A DNA stretch of 64,000 bases. It comes from Amia ocellicauda (lineage: Eukaryota; Chordata; Actinopteri; Amiiformes; Amiidae). The notes beneath the pieces are model-generated. The model did no database searches. It worked only from the letters and a program-made list of their open reading frames with translations, and was not told the DNA's origin. Of this stretch, positions 15,683 through 31,200 are shown piece after piece (within the stretch, counting starts at the first letter, position 1; each line of letters begins with the position of its first letter). Location: the NCBI RefSeq assembly GCF_036373705.1, contig NC_089864.1, positions 14,866,501 through 14,930,500 on the forward strand, in the 5' to 3' direction. A program made the translations under genes and the position numbers.

Positions 15683-17800
15683 TTGAAAATATTTCAAACT
15701 GTTAGATCCAATTATCTTCATCATAACATAACATAACATAGACTGTGATTACCCAATAGTGCGCTCGTTATATTTCGACATGATGGCTGAGATGCATTAT
15801 TGATTAAAAACAAGGAATTACATAACAGCCTTGTATAAACCATGCCTTCATAAAACTGTTACTTTATTATACAGCATGTCTAATTTGCAATACAAATTCT
15901 AAGTCCGTACCATAGGATCACAGAGGTTGTTTCATAACAGGGGATTTGAGTACAAAGAAATTGAGTCATATTGTTATACAGCAAAGTTCAATTTTACTCA
16001 AAATGAAAGCTTATGGATTCATTTTCCATCCATTCAGATCTCTTCTACAACTTATTTTGATTGCATTGAGACATTTAAGTATCTGTGCATGCTGGGAATA
16101 ACAGGAGGCATATGTGTAGGTTAATGGCATTGTGGCTCAAATTATATTAAACAACACAGACGATTATACAATGAAAAGGCAGTACAGATCGAGTCACAGC
16201 TCTACAGCCTGCCTGCCCTGATAAAAACTCTGTACTGCCCTAGTGACATGGTCAGTGACCATCTGACTCCAACCAAACAGCCGCTTGATCCATCCACCAA
16301 TCAGGGCGATGATGGGATTAGCTGATCGCTCATTCCAGACTCATTCAGCATGATGCAAACACACTGCGTAATGGACATGGAAATAGTTGTGCTCCAACAC
16401 AGTCCCTGCATGTCAGTAGTTGATTTCTACATCCATCAACGCACAACTAAGAGTAAAAGGAATCACTGAAACAGCAAATACCCCAATCAGTGAATGAGGA
16501 TGTTTGGAACCAGAGGGTGGAAATGCAGTTATAGAGAAAACGTGCAGACCTTTTGTCCTTTTCCAACTTATTCTAAAATGTTCAGTGAATATGTAATAAC
16601 ACATTTTCTGTTGCTTTTAATTGTCATTCCTTTGTTTTATTGTTCTCACTTCTTCCCTGGAGGTACAAAACAGACAGATGCAGTGTGAGAGGGTCGACAC
16701 TTTTTCAGGTTTCATCTCATGCCAGGCCAGGACAGAGGTGTAAAGCCCCGACACCATTTCTCACACCTGCATTGCACAAGTAGTTTCAGCTGCAATGTGA
16801 CCCTGCCAAAGAGCACTGCCCTTTTTTGGAAAAATGACTATTGGCATACACTAGCAGATATAACTTTTGAAGACCATTGGTGTACCAGGCACATGTTATG
16901 GATCTGTTTAGTTATCCAATTATACCACAAACAGTCAGGCCAACACATTGCCTTCATTTTCTGTTTGGTCAGAAGCCCGGTTCATTACACATCAATTATC
17001 CTTGAGTGATGTAAGTGACAGTGACAGGGAATCCACTTCCCCTAATACAGATTCTATATATACATCAGGATACAATCCTTTAGACCAGGATCGCTGAAGT
17101 GCAATGCTTCGTAGTGGGATGCACCACAACATGTTCATTGAAATGTTATTGCTATTGCTTCAGGCTTCCAGAAAAAAATAATAATAATCATGTCTCCTTT
17201 AACTTTTAATAATCTCTGCATTGCTGTTCCCTAAATATATGGACTTTATAAAGGAAACATAAGGTGGAGAATACAGCCTAGGTAAATGTGCAACATGAGC
17301 AGAAATTTCAGCTGCATGAAGTTCAGAAAAACTATGGAGGGAATGGGACTAAAGAAATCCATCAATCCTATCCAACATAAATATATGAAGCAATGCCAAA
17401 TGCTCTCGTCAATCTGGTCCAGCTAAAACAATGGGAATGCAAACCCAACCCTGGCCAAACTCCATAAACCTCCAGACCGAGATTCAAATCATACAAAAGA
17501 CATGGTGGTCAGAGAGCACAACTGCAACCTGTGAAACACCTATTTATGAGACTGAGAAGAAAAGGATAACTCTAAATCACTATTTAATATACATTTAGAT
17601 TAAGATTAAGGACAATCCTGGAGCATGGGCAATACTAACTCCAGAGTGAAGATACAATTTAAAAAAATCAGTGCAGATCAGAAAACATGATCCCCTCCTT
17701 AATACATACATTTCCATATATTAAGACTACACTTATGTAAGGATTCACTTAAAAGACCAAACTGAAGAGAACAAAACACAGGGCTGCCTCCCACCCCCAA
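15683..17800. other. Intergenic region upstream of FRS2, no gene seen
   Basis: No coding exon is recognised. A short CATAA tandem repeat lies at 15722-15740. The rest is AT-rich unique-looking sequence, becoming GC- and CpG-rich after about 17.8 kb. Confidence 0.5.
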
Positions 17801-18620
17801 CTTTTCAAACAAGCTGCGACCCGGATGCAGTTGTGGGGCTGAGCGTAACTCCAGAACGAGGCCCTGCGCTGGCGGAGCCGGAGTCGCTGTGCGGTCGAGC
17901 GCTTTACAACAAGGCTGGGCGATCCGAGGGGAAAGTTGCCTGGCTGGGCGCACCATTTACCAACATCTCCAAACACATCCCCCCACCCCGCAGCACACGT
18001 CCCGGGGGGCACACGGGACAACCCGGGAGCGACGGAGAAACGGCGAGCCGTGTGTGCGGGGGACGGGAAGCCGCCGCGGGTGAAGTTTGGGGGTTGTTTT
18101 TTGGCGCTCTGTCACGGAGAGTGAGAAGAGACGGGAGTTTGGTTTGGGCTGTTATTTTTTTTTCCCTTCTTCTTCTCCTTTTTCCCCCCCCTCTTGAGTC
18201 AGGAGAAGGGATTTAATAAGCACAGCAAACACGGGACCCGTCCACCGCCCGCTCTCTTCCTCCCGTGAGGGCGAGCCTGCTTTCTCCGGTAAGTTTGCTC
18301 CGGCTCTCCCCGCATGTGTATGTAAACAGCGGTTATGGAGTTTGCGTGCGAGGGGGACGCGGAGATGGCTGGCCGGGCTTCTTCACAGCTCCGGGTGACA
18401 GATTTACGGTCGCAGCCCCCGGGTTGGTGGTCGAGGTGGGGGGATCGCACAGCACAACACACGTCCCTTTGACTCTTTCTTACGGGTGTGAACTTTGCAA
18501 AGTTGCGCGGCGCCTGGGAGGACGGGTTTACAGCGCTGCTGCAGCCCGGGAGCGACCGTGAGTCAGAGCGTGTTTCCCGGGGAGTTGCGTCTGCCTGCTC
18601 GGTGCTGCTGCTGCTGGAGC
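17800..18620 (+). promoter_or_regulatory. FRS2: CpG-rich promoter block of FRS2
   Basis: GC and CpG content rise sharply against the AT-rich flanks, with stretches such as ccgggggg, gccgccgcggg and gagcgacgg. This is the only CpG island-like segment between YEATS4 and the FRS2 coding exons, and it includes a strong donor site at 18289. It is inferred to be the FRS2 promoter and first exon, and the start site is not resolved. Confidence 0.65.
18100..18288 (+). other. FRS2: Putative FRS2 untranslated exon 1 (5' end approximate)
   Basis: The 3' border is set by ctttctccg/GTAAGT, with intron starting at 18289. The 5' border is arbitrary. The exon sits in the CpG block and would splice to the exon at 36916. 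No coding start for FRS2 lies here. Confidence 0.5.
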
Positions 18621-21600
18621 ACGTAGTGGTGTCCATTCAAAAGTGAGCTTTAAACCCTGCTGGGGGGACTGTTAGACGCGGTTGTTTTGTAGACAAACGC
18701 AGTGAAATGTGTGCGGAAAGTGTCTGTGTCTGGGAAAAGCCCCTCGGTATTTGCGCCGCTGCGGGACCCCCGGGGAGGGGGGTCTGTAGTGGCTCTGTGC
18801 AATAACACTGCCATTAGCGTGTGGTTAATGGCGGGGCTAGTTAAACTTAATTGCAATTACTACATCTAATTATCCAAAGGGGTGTCCCCGAGTTAATTGG
18901 AAACAGTGCAATCGCTCTGAAAACGACTTAAGCGTTTACTATGTATAGGCACATATGCACGTTATTGATTAATTCGGTTTTTTTTTTGTGTTTAAGAAGA
19001 TGTGAGTGTAAAAACACGTTGGCATATGTTTAATTGAGTTTAAATGAAAGGATGGGTTGTAAGTGGCTGTTTTATTTTGAAAGTGAGTTGCTTATTGGCA
19101 GCAATGTGATTTGTTTAGCAACAGTGTAGCTCCGGAGTGTAATAGTGTAACATGTCGATGGCACAGCGCCAGGAAGGGTCGGTTGTATTCAGTGTGTACT
19201 TCTGCTTTACCTCTTTGTGGGAAGGGTCCAGGAAGCTCTTTCATTTATTTATCTGTTTTTATACACATTTGTGCAGACATCCACTCGGAATAGCCTTGTT
19301 ATCCCACCTAGGCTGTGTTTGGGGGTGGTTTAGAAGTGTATACACATGAAACGGTGTTTGTACTGGAGGATGATGCTCTGCTTCAATACGTGTATTTCAG
19401 TGTCGGTTATTATTGTGTTGTCCTGTTTATCAGCTGTTGCTTGTTAATCCATCCTTATTTCAAATGCCAAATGTCGTCCTTGGAATAACACATTCTGGAT
19501 GTCGTCAAACCCCTCCATTTGGGGTAACGTGAAAATGGATTTGCTTTTAGTTGTTTGCTTAGCTTTTTGTTTTGTTTTTTTAGCCTAACTTTCCCCCTTG
19601 TTTTGCGACTTTGTGCATGAAACCGTAATCTATCTCAGTTTGAAACCACGAACCATGTGGTTAGCCTCTTACGATTCAGGGAAAATTGGCTGAAAAGTTA
19701 AATTTACTTGGAAAAGCAGACAGACAGGAAAACGAGTAATTTCATCCCACCAGCTCGTAATTGTTAGCTACCCATGAATGGGAGAAGGCAGTGTCAATCA
19801 AGAGTGAGGGCTTACAGTCCTTAGAGAGATGTTTTTAACTTGAACTCATCTTTAAAAACACCGTTTTCATTGCCTAGTAACAATAACATTTGCAACTTTA
19901 TTTTGTTTATTTAATACCATTCAACGTTTTTATCTTTAATGGCTTACATGTGTATGTTAAGTTTACTTTACATTACACTTTATGCTTCCAACTTAATGAT
20001 AGTAAAACAAAGTTTAATAAAAGCTTTCAGGACCACAAATGTAATATCTTTAATAGTTTCCATTCCAGTACTGTACTTAGTTATGTCTGTTTTTCTCCCA
20101 TCTCAAGAATTAAGGTTTTTAAATACAAAGTACAGCCTATGGCTATATCATTTTCCCCATGCCAGCTCAGAAAACATTTTGGTCATAGTTTTGTGTACCG
20201 TGGTCATTCAACAAACAGTTGCAGCTTGAAAGTGAAGACTGAATGGGTGAAGGGCAGCAGGATTCACTCCCTTTCCTCCACAACAACAGCAGCAGCAGCA
20301 GAAAGATAATAGGACAGTTTGGAGAACAAGTGTCTGTAAAATGAAGCCTTAGTTGGTGTCCAGTTTAAATTCATGTGTTATCTGATCTGTCTATTGCTTA
20401 CTTTTAGAGTCACGCTAGGCTAAATTATGATATCTTCCTTAAACCTTTTTTGTAACTGATGTTTAAGGCAAAAAAAAGTGTTCATGTTAAATTACAAAAG
20501 ACTTATACAATGATTCTGTATACATTAGAAACATAAGGAATGAAAGGCAGCCTGTTATGAATTAATACATTCAAGGTTATTTACTAGAGTGGTTTGTTCA
20601 TAGTAAAGTGTGCAGATTGTAGAAAAGATTGGAAAAATTACATCTGTAGTGCATTTTAATTGTCAGTTCACTTTTGTATAACAACAAAATAGTGAAGCAT
20701 AGCTATTGTGCTTGTTTTAATGACTTATTGCACAGTGTTCTGCATATAAAACAAATAGTAACCATACAATTATGCTACAATTATACTTAATGCAGAGGGC
20801 ATTTATTTCCTTACGCAGTTTAAACATGCGGTTCAAAGGATTCACAGCCTTTATTGGAAACAATGTCTTTGTTTTCAGTGATTTATTTAGTTTCATAAAT
20901 ACATGTTCATCAGTACTCTATCAGTTTTTTTTTTTTTTTTAATATTGATTAAGCTTAGAGAAACTGCAAAAATTTAGTTTGACTGAAGTTAAGATTTCAC
21001 ATCTCCCATGGCTTGGATATTTTATTTTAATCAGCACTTGTGTTTCGATTTGAAATTTGAAGTGCTTTCATTTAAAAGATGCATCATTCAGTTATGCACT
21101 TGTGTGCTGGGTCTATTTGAAGCTTAATTTTCTCTGATGGAAAGGGACAGATTCTAAATTTTCAATCATCAACAGCTAAAGCAACCAGCTTTACGAAATA
21201 TTCTCAGGTGGATCACAAGGGGATGCATTTGCTTTTCAGCTAATTACAAGTATCCAGGTGTACAATGGGACAACCACACTTGAACCAACTTTAAACATTA
21301 ATTGTGGCACTTTATATTGATCAATTGTTCTTCATCAGCACTATCAAAAATGTACTTGGTGCATATTATATAACTGGAATGATGAATATGCACCCTAGTA
21401 CTTTCCCATGTAAATCAATTCCTTATGGAATCTCATATTTAATTGTATGTTTTATAATATGGGTTTATCTTGTTTACAATCAATAAACGGTAATTTTGAC
21501 CATTGTAAAAGAAGCCCTAAGCCCTAAACTCTCAATCCTCTGTGCTGATGTATTATAACTCCTGCCTGAAATAATGTACAAATACCATGTAAGCCTTTCA

Positions 21601-24600
21601 TTCATTTATTATAAATGTGCATTGCATAGGTCATAGTAATAAGGTTGAGATTTTGACATTTTACTAAGATGCCTGTAGGGTTCGAATGAGTCAAAGTGTA
21701 ATGTGATTTAAATCACAAGTGATGAATTCAAATTCAATTGCATATTTAAAATAAGTAAAGTTCTTGTATATATATGAGACTAATTACAAAGATCTTAATA
21801 GATTAAAGTCTGTTGTATATTTATTCTAGAATGTTAGTTGTAAATGTTTACAAATATGTTTTGTTTTGTTTGGCATTATTATGACTACATCCAAATGCTA
21901 TTGATTCAGTTTGAGGGCAAGAGAATTAATTTCTAATGATAACCCTCCCTTTCTCTCCTAAGGCAATGCTTTTTTTAAAGGTTTATCCTTGAACAATGAA
22001 TAATACTACTTCAGATGACTTTGATCAGTTAAATGTTTATTGCTTTTGCTGCCAATCTGATTAATACATTTTATTAGCAGTTTTTTAGTAAGGAGAAGCT
22101 TCTTGAAGGAAGAAATTACCTCTTATTTTACATTTTGTTCCTTCTGTGCTTTGATTACATTTGTAAATTAATAATTCTGATTCTCTCCTATGAGAACGAT
22201 CAATGAACTAAAAAAAAAAAAGCAACTGTCATAGTAATGGCTCTTGGATATTTCAAACAGTCTTTCAGGGAAGTTAAATGCTTAATGAAATTCTTAATGT
22301 GCGTCAGTGAGCAATCTGCAATGCTGGGGTGTCCTGGGCAGCTTCCTTTAAATGCAAAAGCACCAGAGCTCTGCATTTTCATGTTTTTAATTAGTTAGAG
22401 CATGTGAAAGGTGCTGGTTGCCTAGGGTAATTATTTATTTAGTTAGTTAGCTAGCTTAGCACTGGGATGGTGAAATGTTCTTGGTGTCATGGGAGCTTAT
22501 ACAACACGGCTTTGTGGATATCTGCGCATTTGCCTTTTTTCTCCCCCAAGGGTCAAGTGTGAAATGTCTATTTCCCTTCAGCTGCAATCCCTTCTTTATG
22601 CTGTTTTAAAGCACTGTTTGTGTGGGAAACCCCTTTTTTATTTTTTGTTGCAGGCCAGTCCAATACTTTTTATTCTGAACCAGATATAATTCACTTGTCA
22701 TCAAAGCATGATTCCAACCCAGGCCTGCTACATTTGCTTTGTGCTACTCTCATTACTGGTCATCCAATGCCTAATACGTGCAAGAAAATATTACTTTACA
22801 ATTGATAGATTCCAAAGCAATTTAACCTCAGTTTAAGTTTAGAATTGAAGGAATTATTTTCTGTGTTCTTTCCCAAGGATTGCATGACAATGCAGGCCAA
22901 TAGTGATGCTTTACAGCTAAACTACTATCAAGATGATGTGAATCATGATAATCTATCACATGCAGTTCCTCCAGACCACTGATCTGAGCATTGAATATGT
23001 TTATATTGTACACAAACTATATTGAAGGCCATGTATCAAAATGCACAATACAATCTCAAATACCACCAGGTACTGAATTATTTTCATTGGCATGAATGCC
23101 AGTAGAATTTACAATCTGGCTAAGTCGAAACTACTTTTTGTTCTGTTTAATTTTATTCAGATGTATACCTTCAATGTGGACTGTTCAGTTGTATTTTTTT
23201 TGTAAATAGTTTAGTGTTTAACTTATCCCTGCTTAGTTGCCGAACTGTCTGCTTATACTGTATTATATAAAACCAACAGCCATAGACTTGGAGCTGTTTA
23301 GGAGATCAGGAAATATCTGTTGCTTAAGACTAAACACATTACAGCAAATAGTATGAATTTGCTTTTTTGTTTTTTGTTCTGCAGATGCTTTTTAAGTGAG
23401 TACATCATGATGAACATATTTAGCAGCTCAAGTACAGCACAGGGATTGTTTCTTCTTTTCAGATGGTCTAGCTGTCAGGTGTTGGAAGTGTAACATAAAA
23501 CAGAAGGTTGTCATACAGTTATTGATCACATCCAATTAACTTTATCCTTTTGTTTAGCAAAACTGTTCAGGCAATATACTATAAATGTACAGACTACTGA
23601 TTCTGACTTGGTTTTTGTATTGGTTATTGTCATTGCAGGTTATACAGTTATTCCCTGTAATTTATCAAAAAATAAAAGCTTAAAACCGACTCCAGGACTT
23701 TGACAATGGATCTGCCTGGTTCTAACTCATTTATTAGAAATGTATTGTACGAGAATGTAACTGAGATTCTGCCTTCCAGATTGACATGTCTAATACTCAG
23801 CAGGGGAGACAAAGGATAGAGTATTCATAGGATGGATGATTGAGACTGTTAGGGAAACTAAAGGGTTACTCATTTCACAAACAGCCATACAATGAATACT
23901 GCCTCATAGTAAGGGTGCATTCAAGCTAAAACAAATTCAGCTCTTCCATCACTAGAGTGTTGGAATGCCAGTCGTTTAAAATGTCAAAATTTGGATGTAA
24001 CCCAGGAGTTGCAAAGAATGTGAGCTTTTATATAGTGAAAGATATTATGCCTTCCTAGTGCAGAAAGGATAAGTGAGATACTGTATTTATGGGGCTATTT
24101 AAACAGTTAGGCTTTTATTGTTAGTGTAAGTTAAATTTAAAACGCGACATACTGTGGCAATTAACCATTCACAGAACTGGGGAAAGTTTTGCGTTAATAA
24201 CCTCTCCACCTTGGAAAAACGTTTGTGGGCAAGTAATTATTTATGAAGTGCAAAAGGGTGATTTAAAGAAATCATAAAAAGATAAACAGAATAGGCTACA
24301 CAAAGTGAACACTTTATTGGAGGCATTCACACTTTTTTTGTTTTTCTCTCCCTTTCTCCGCCAATTGAAATCTTTCTCACTCTGGCATCTTTTGCTGAAA
24401 GAAGTTGTGAATTCTCACTGCTTAGCAGCACCACCAGTTTGAAGTGAAGTACAGACACTTGTGTTGAAAATGCAGTATTGGCTTGGAGTAAATACAGGAT
24501 GAAGTGGGTGGGAAAACTATGATTGAAATTGTTGTATAATATAACCAAAAAATCTGTCATGTTTGCATAATGTACAATTGTATAGACTTCACACTTGTGT

Positions 24601-24769
24601 TGGAATGCCTAATCTAAAAGTAATGCACCAACATAATTTGTGCCAGAGTATTCTAGTTCTTTTAAGCAAAGGTTTTTTTCCTTCTTCATGTATTGTAGAA
24701 ATGCGTTTCACATTTCTCAGGGTTTTGCTGTTCATTCTTTTAGACAAAGGGATCAAATTGTTTCACTTT

Positions 24770-24960
24770 GCTCTCTCTGTTTCTGTCCCAGTGTCTCTCT
24801 CTCTGGCTTGCGAGGCTGCTGTTAATTTGCTGAAATTATGGCAATGACCTGTCGATACCCGCCGCCCACAGAAAGCCAAACAAGATTGTCAGGGCATGAT
24901 AAACATGCAAACGCGAGTGGCTGAATCACTTCTGAGTCACTGGGGTTCTGATGTCTCTGT
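24770..24960. promoter_or_regulatory. Complex intronic segment, candidate conserved element
   Basis: It stands out from surrounding AT-rich intron by balanced composition and high complexity (for example gacctgtcgatacccgccgc and gataaacatgcaaacgcgag). It has no coding frame. It is only a candidate cis-element, because conservation cannot be tested here. Confidence 0.2.
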
Positions 24961-25181
24961 TAGTTGACTCTCCTTTCACTGGCTATCTGTAGGCGAAAGG
25001 TTTTCATGCTGTTCAGGTCCAGGAAGAGATCCTCTTGTGGCAGTGAGCGGTGAAGGAAGACGTACAGCCTGCATTGAAACCTGCTGTGGAAACATTTAAA
25101 CTGCGCATACCATTCAGCTGGAACAACCCAATCAATTAAACGTTGGTCAGGGTACATCCTTAATGGTGAATACCTCCCTTC

Positions 25182-25218
25182 TAATAATAATAATAATAAT
25201 GATGATAATAATGATGAT
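25182..25218. repeat. (TAA)n / (GAT)n trinucleotide microsatellite
   Basis: Pure TAA repeats to about 25200 pass into mixed GAT/AAT triplets, inside FRS2 intron 1. Confidence 0.85.
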
Positions 25219-28200
25219 CATCAGCATCGTAATTGTTACAATAAATCTAAAGAAGTTCAACCCATATCCCGTATTAGAGTAACTGCATAAGGTGCAGACA
25301 GAACTAAAATTAAGCATAATCCTCAACTTTTAGAATGAAAACCATTGATTTTCCCATTGAACCTTAAAGGTGCTTCAATCAGAATTTTCATTTTTTTTCC
25401 TTTTTGTCATTTAAGAAACCAGTTTAGAATTAAAATTCAAGGTTTGTCTGAACATTCATGATTTCTTATGTCCATTGATGTCTTTAAAAAGGATTGTTTT
25501 GTGTTATTCAAGTGGATTATTCTTGAAATTCAGAAAGTGTTTTGTAGTTGTTGAATTTGCCTTGTGGTTCCTATATAGACTTTATGGGCAGGTTTCACAC
25601 ACCCAGATTAGCACTGGTCATGGATACTTGATGTTAATTTAGGTGGAGCAGTCCTAGACTAGTGATAATCGAGGTCTGTGAAACCAGCCACATATTTTTT
25701 AGAGTAAGAGTTTAATTTCTAAGCAAGTGAAGACATTGTAGTCCGAATACCGCAAACAATAGTTTATTTAATTATTATTTTTAATTAGTTAAAACATTTC
25801 ATTGATGTTGCTAAGTATTTTAGATTAGAGGACTGACTATTTTGTGAATGCTGGTGGACTAGAAAATCTTGTATTTTATCAAACGGAGAGAGCAGTAATA
25901 AATCAAGTGTCTGAGTAATTGCTTTGTAATTGTTGATAACCTTAGTATAATAGCACTCCAACACAGTAATTTAGTACAACTGCAAACCCTAATAACTAAA
26001 CATTTAATGGCTGAAAAAGTATCACTTTAATGTATAGATTTAGGAGCTGAGCAAATTTCATAGTAATGCGGTGGCTATCAGCATGCATGTTCTACATTGT
26101 TGCATCCAAGTCTCCCTTACAGAATAGTATCATACACAAATACTGTCTAATATATAAAATAATACAATCTTAATTTTGCCAATTACATTTTTTTTGTCTT
26201 ATCAGTTTAAATGAAATGGTGGTCCTCACCTTACCCATTTATTTATTTGCTTCACTATACAATTCTTAAATGGTGATGATGAACGCCACAACTTAAGTTT
26301 TAGTTGTCGTGGACGTAATGAATGGATCATAGTTTTGCACACAAATGATACAGGGAACAGATCTTCTGGTTGTGTCTATAATTTATATACACGTTTGTCA
26401 AGAAGTTGGACGTGATCTGGGTTGGCCGTTTTTGGAAGATCTGGGTTTACTTGAATCCACTTAAAACGGCACAATTTATACCATTTATCGAACCAGATAT
26501 AACAAGGTTATATTTGTAAGATTTATTCTTCTGATTATACAATGTGGTCAATTTCAAGGCAGATGATTATTTGTCCTAAAAGAGAAAAAAATATTAAATA
26601 TTCACAACAAGCAAGACTTTTGATCAGATTTTTAAATTTAAATTACAAAGCAGCCTCATTAGGCTATTTCTTGATCTTAGATTTTGTTTGGGCCTAATAT
26701 TTTTTAGTAAATTACAATTAAACATTAACAAGCATAAACATACATTGTATAGTTGCATCTAATCTAATTTATGTGGTGTGAAATTGCAAGTAATTCTGAT
26801 TTTTTTTTTTTTTTTTGCACATCATTTCACATTTTCAATTTTGCATTTTTATTACTGGTCTTTTATAAAGGCACTGTATAGTACTGTACTAAATGTAGCC
26901 AGGTTTGATGTGCTCCAGTTAATTTCAGTATGGATCTGGCAAAGCTGTAGTGGTCATTCATTGATGTCATGCTGGTATACAGTGGATTACGTGTTTAAAA
27001 AAAGTTTAAACATGGAACATAAAGGCATACTTGAACCGTAATTGTTTAATTATGTGAATTATATGGTATAATTACCATTTAAGGAGGTTGAACCTTGGCA
27101 AGCACCTGTCTAATTATTATAATTACCAATTACAGAATTAATTTTTTTAATTGACTGTAGTTCATTACACACGCTTGCACAAAACAACAGTACAGTTGGG
27201 GCAATGCTGTTCAACATTCACACCCTTTGGTACCATTAGTAATTAATATATTTAAAATATTTTACCTAAATCTCATACACTAATGACTTCTAGCATATAA
27301 TAACTAATCTACCTTCACCATTATTGTTAACAGATACCCTTAGTTATCCTTACTACACACAAGTCCTTAATTCTGATGATCTAAGCTGCATTGCCCAGCT
27401 GACACTGTTCATCCAAAGACCACTGCCAGTGAAAGATTGTAGGTTTCTACCCAAATAATTGGTTCTTCTAAACGTCATTTCTTGTACTCTATAATAATTT
27501 TCATGACTATGTAAAATCTGTATTGGAGTCGAGGAAGATTATGCACTTCCTTTGCCATATTTCAACAGCTTTCATGTGGGGTTTATGTGTTTGGTAGGTT
27601 TTCTTGCTGTCTAATCGAAAACTAGTACAACCTCCTTAAATATTGCCCGTCATGGGAATCCTTCTGAGGTTTTTCAGGTGCTTTGCCCAGTGCAGGAAAT
27701 ACCTGGAGTTTTCTTCTCACAGCTAGGACCAGTGTTTTTTGTTTGTTTTAAATGCTACTAGAGAAAGTCCTCTGACGCTTGCTTTAATCATTCATGTTGT
27801 GGACCTTTTCACCCAATTTGTTCCACACTGTGCAGCTGGTTAAAACTGAAGTCCATGTTGTAGATTTAAAACACATTTGTATAGAAGATCGTTTAAATAT
27901 TTTCATACTATAGACAATGAAGAACATTTTAAACACTTGTCAAATTATGATTGGCCTGCCAAATAAACATGCTTTGCTATGCAACCCTGAAAAAAATATA
28001 TAATTGCCCTGTGTGCTTCAGACCATGGGGAAAAATGCACAGAATGTAAATGAAATGCAGGATGAAATAGTTTTATTTGCGTGGGTGTAAAAAAACAAAA
28101 TACTTTGCTGACATGCCCAAACAGTGAAATGAATCAGGTTCAATAATTTAACTGCTTGAAGGGGTTTGTGTGGAAATTTGGTGCAACATTTGATTGAATG

Positions 28201-31200
28201 AGATGGGATATTCAGGCAAAAGCAAAAGAGGAGTGTGTCCCTGATTTATTCCTTTTCCACACTATTCTCTATCCTCTTCCAGTGTCATGAGTGCATACTC
28301 TGTGGTTTAGCTTTATTTTTCAGGAAGCCAAAATTTGACCACACACGGCTACTTTGGACTCCGTCCCGAAATACATCTGGTGTGATAAAGCCTGATATGG
28401 ACTGTACTACTAATGTCTAACCCACTTATGACTATAATTCTTGCCACATATCTTTACGCAAATCAGTGTTCCAATATACCTAATGCATGCCATTTCTTTA
28501 TATTATACATGGGTTGAGTGAGTTGCTATGGTGCTGTAATGAAATAACCATGCAGTCTAAAGCAATCTGTTTAATTTAACTTTAGTGCTTCTGTTAATAG
28601 TCCCCACATATATTAAAGCACATTATTTGAGTGCATATGTACAGTATTTCATTTCCACATTTAGTGGTTACATTTGTATTCTATTCAAATAGTTTTTTTT
28701 TTTTTTTTTAAATCCTCTTCCTGTTAGATTGAAGGTGATATGGATCAGCACCACACAAATACTAGCAAAAGGAGCACAACTGAATTTATAGAGGATGTTA
28801 TGCTACACTTCTCGCAATATTAAACTACCATCTCACATCAATGCAGTAACAACATGTTATCATAGTAACCGTGGGAACAGTATGTCAAATTCTGCAAGGC
28901 AAAGACGCTGCATTCTCCCACCACTGCGCACTGTCCACCTCTTTCAGTGAGCAGATCTGATTTTCACTCTTTTATTAAGTGTTCTGGTCTGAAAGCCCAG
29001 CCTTAAACCAGTGAGGCTTGGATAGCTCCACTCAGAATATTAACAGAAATACGATAAGTTAAATAAATACATTTTCTTTACAATCTTATTTTTTCTTTAA
29101 TTTTACTGATTTGTTTCATGTACTTACCACATTTACTGTTCATTTGCCTTTTATTATATTCTCAAATCATTTGTGATTTAGAAATGTATGCCAAGCTCAT
29201 CACTGCTTGAACTACTATAAAGATCCTACTAACAAAAAAACTAAAGTTTTAAAATGTTTAGGTTTACATTTTTGCCTCCCAACAGATAATACACTCTAAA
29301 TGTCATTAAAAATGAGTAAGGCCTATATGAATTCAATACCATTTCTAGAGACAATTATATTGTTAACTTATTTGTATAAAGAACACTGTTTTGGGAGTGC
29401 ATGGTTTTCTTGTAGGGGAGGGGAGCAACAAGTACCCTTGACTGCAGTGAAATTATTTCTTCCTTATTATTTCTTCCTTTTTGTCATACAAATGCCTTTT
29501 CTATTTGTGCATAGGCCATATTGCACATACAATTGTGATATGCAGCATATGTTGATATTTGCTGGATCAGTATCCTGATTATTTAAAACCTTGATTAACA
29601 GGAGGGTGACACAGAACATGATATAGCCTAACATTGTCACTTCTTATTAAAGGTTGTGAGAATTACTCTTTCTATGATGCAGTAGTTAAATCAAATATTT
29701 GGTTACCAAAGTGAAATCATGCGTGAGTTATATTTCTATATAGCAAAATCCACTTTGATGCCCAAACATACTGCTGATTTAATCTAAAACAGGGTTTGGT
29801 CTGTTTGAAAGGGTTTGAAAAGAACCTGGTTTGCTCTGCTTATACGTGTCAGTTTGGACATGTATATAGTTGTTAGTTCAATTTTGTTTGTAAGTTCTGC
29901 ATCCCTAATAAATTGTAGTCTATACATTACTGTAAAATTTTAATATTAATATTTCACACTATTTAAATCCCATTTGACAGACCATACTCAGAAAATGTTA
30001 AACTGCTGTTTAAAAATGACATGTTTTAGTTTAAAAGCTGGATGGATCTAGAGAGCCACTCCACAAAATCAGGATTGAAGGGACTGTGAGAGGGACACAA
30101 TTTCTGAACAAGAAGTACATGCATTTCCATCAGAGTGGCATATTGATTTGCTTTATACAGCTTTCTTCCTGTTTTTAGGGTATTAAATATATTTTTCACC
30201 CTTTCTTTTCTTTCATTGCTTTTATCAAACATTTCAAATACACTGGATGTGAAGTCTTAGGTGCAGAAGTGGAGGTTTCTACAGATTTACTTTAAACAGT
30301 GAAATAAAACATGTATTGAGGTAAGAGTGAATCATTTTTGACAAATAAATATGTAATCGATTCAATATCCTTGTTGCAGACACCATTATTTAGAGGAGGC
30401 TTCTGTTTTAGTATGTTTATCTCTTCAGTAACAGGTAATGGCACTTACAATGTTGCCTTCAGAGTTGAAGTGTCAATTTGAACTATGGCCTTTACAGTAT
30501 AAAATACTGTACTTTTCTGTTTTATTTTTTATTATAATTATTGACAGATGCAAGAGACCTGAATCTCAGATTACTCTGGCTGCATTTCCTGTGTCTTCAT
30601 TTCCATTGGCAGGGTGGCACGATTGTGGCAAAGGTTGAAAAGTAATGAAAGTGCATTGTGTTTAATTATACGCTGAACACAAAAGCCAAAAGGGCAATGC
30701 TGACTATTGTATGTTTTCTTAACATTATGAAGGTACATATTTTAAATTACCTTGGAAGTGTTTGCACTATTACTCGCCTTCTCCATTGCAACAGTACCAA
30801 ATCATCCAGAATATCTGTTTTTGCCCTCCTTCAATGCCGATGAATTTAGGCTAGACATTTTTATTTTTGCTTTGAACTGGTTACATTCTAGAATTCCTTA
30901 TTTAGCAGTGTGTTATACCTTCTAACTTCCCATTTCGTAGGACCTCATTCAAATTGATATCCAATTAGTTTTGCTAAAGCCAAATTTAAGCTTAAAAACA
31001 TTTGATTTTAAATACACGTTTTTTACAAATGTTACTATGCAGCAATGTAAAGTAAGTTGAATGCTTGTTTGCTGCATTTGTTTGCTGCATCATCAGCAGA
31101 ATCCTTTTTTTGTTTTCTTATTTTGTACTGCAGTCAGTTGAAATTAGAAATTATTTTCTAATTTGGATCATGCTTACTGATGAAGTTATTTACTTGGCAG

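Noticed and set aside
16178..16239. 11-bp stem (ggcagtacaga / tctgtactgcc) with a 40-nt loop
   Set aside because: About one such match is expected by chance in a window this size.
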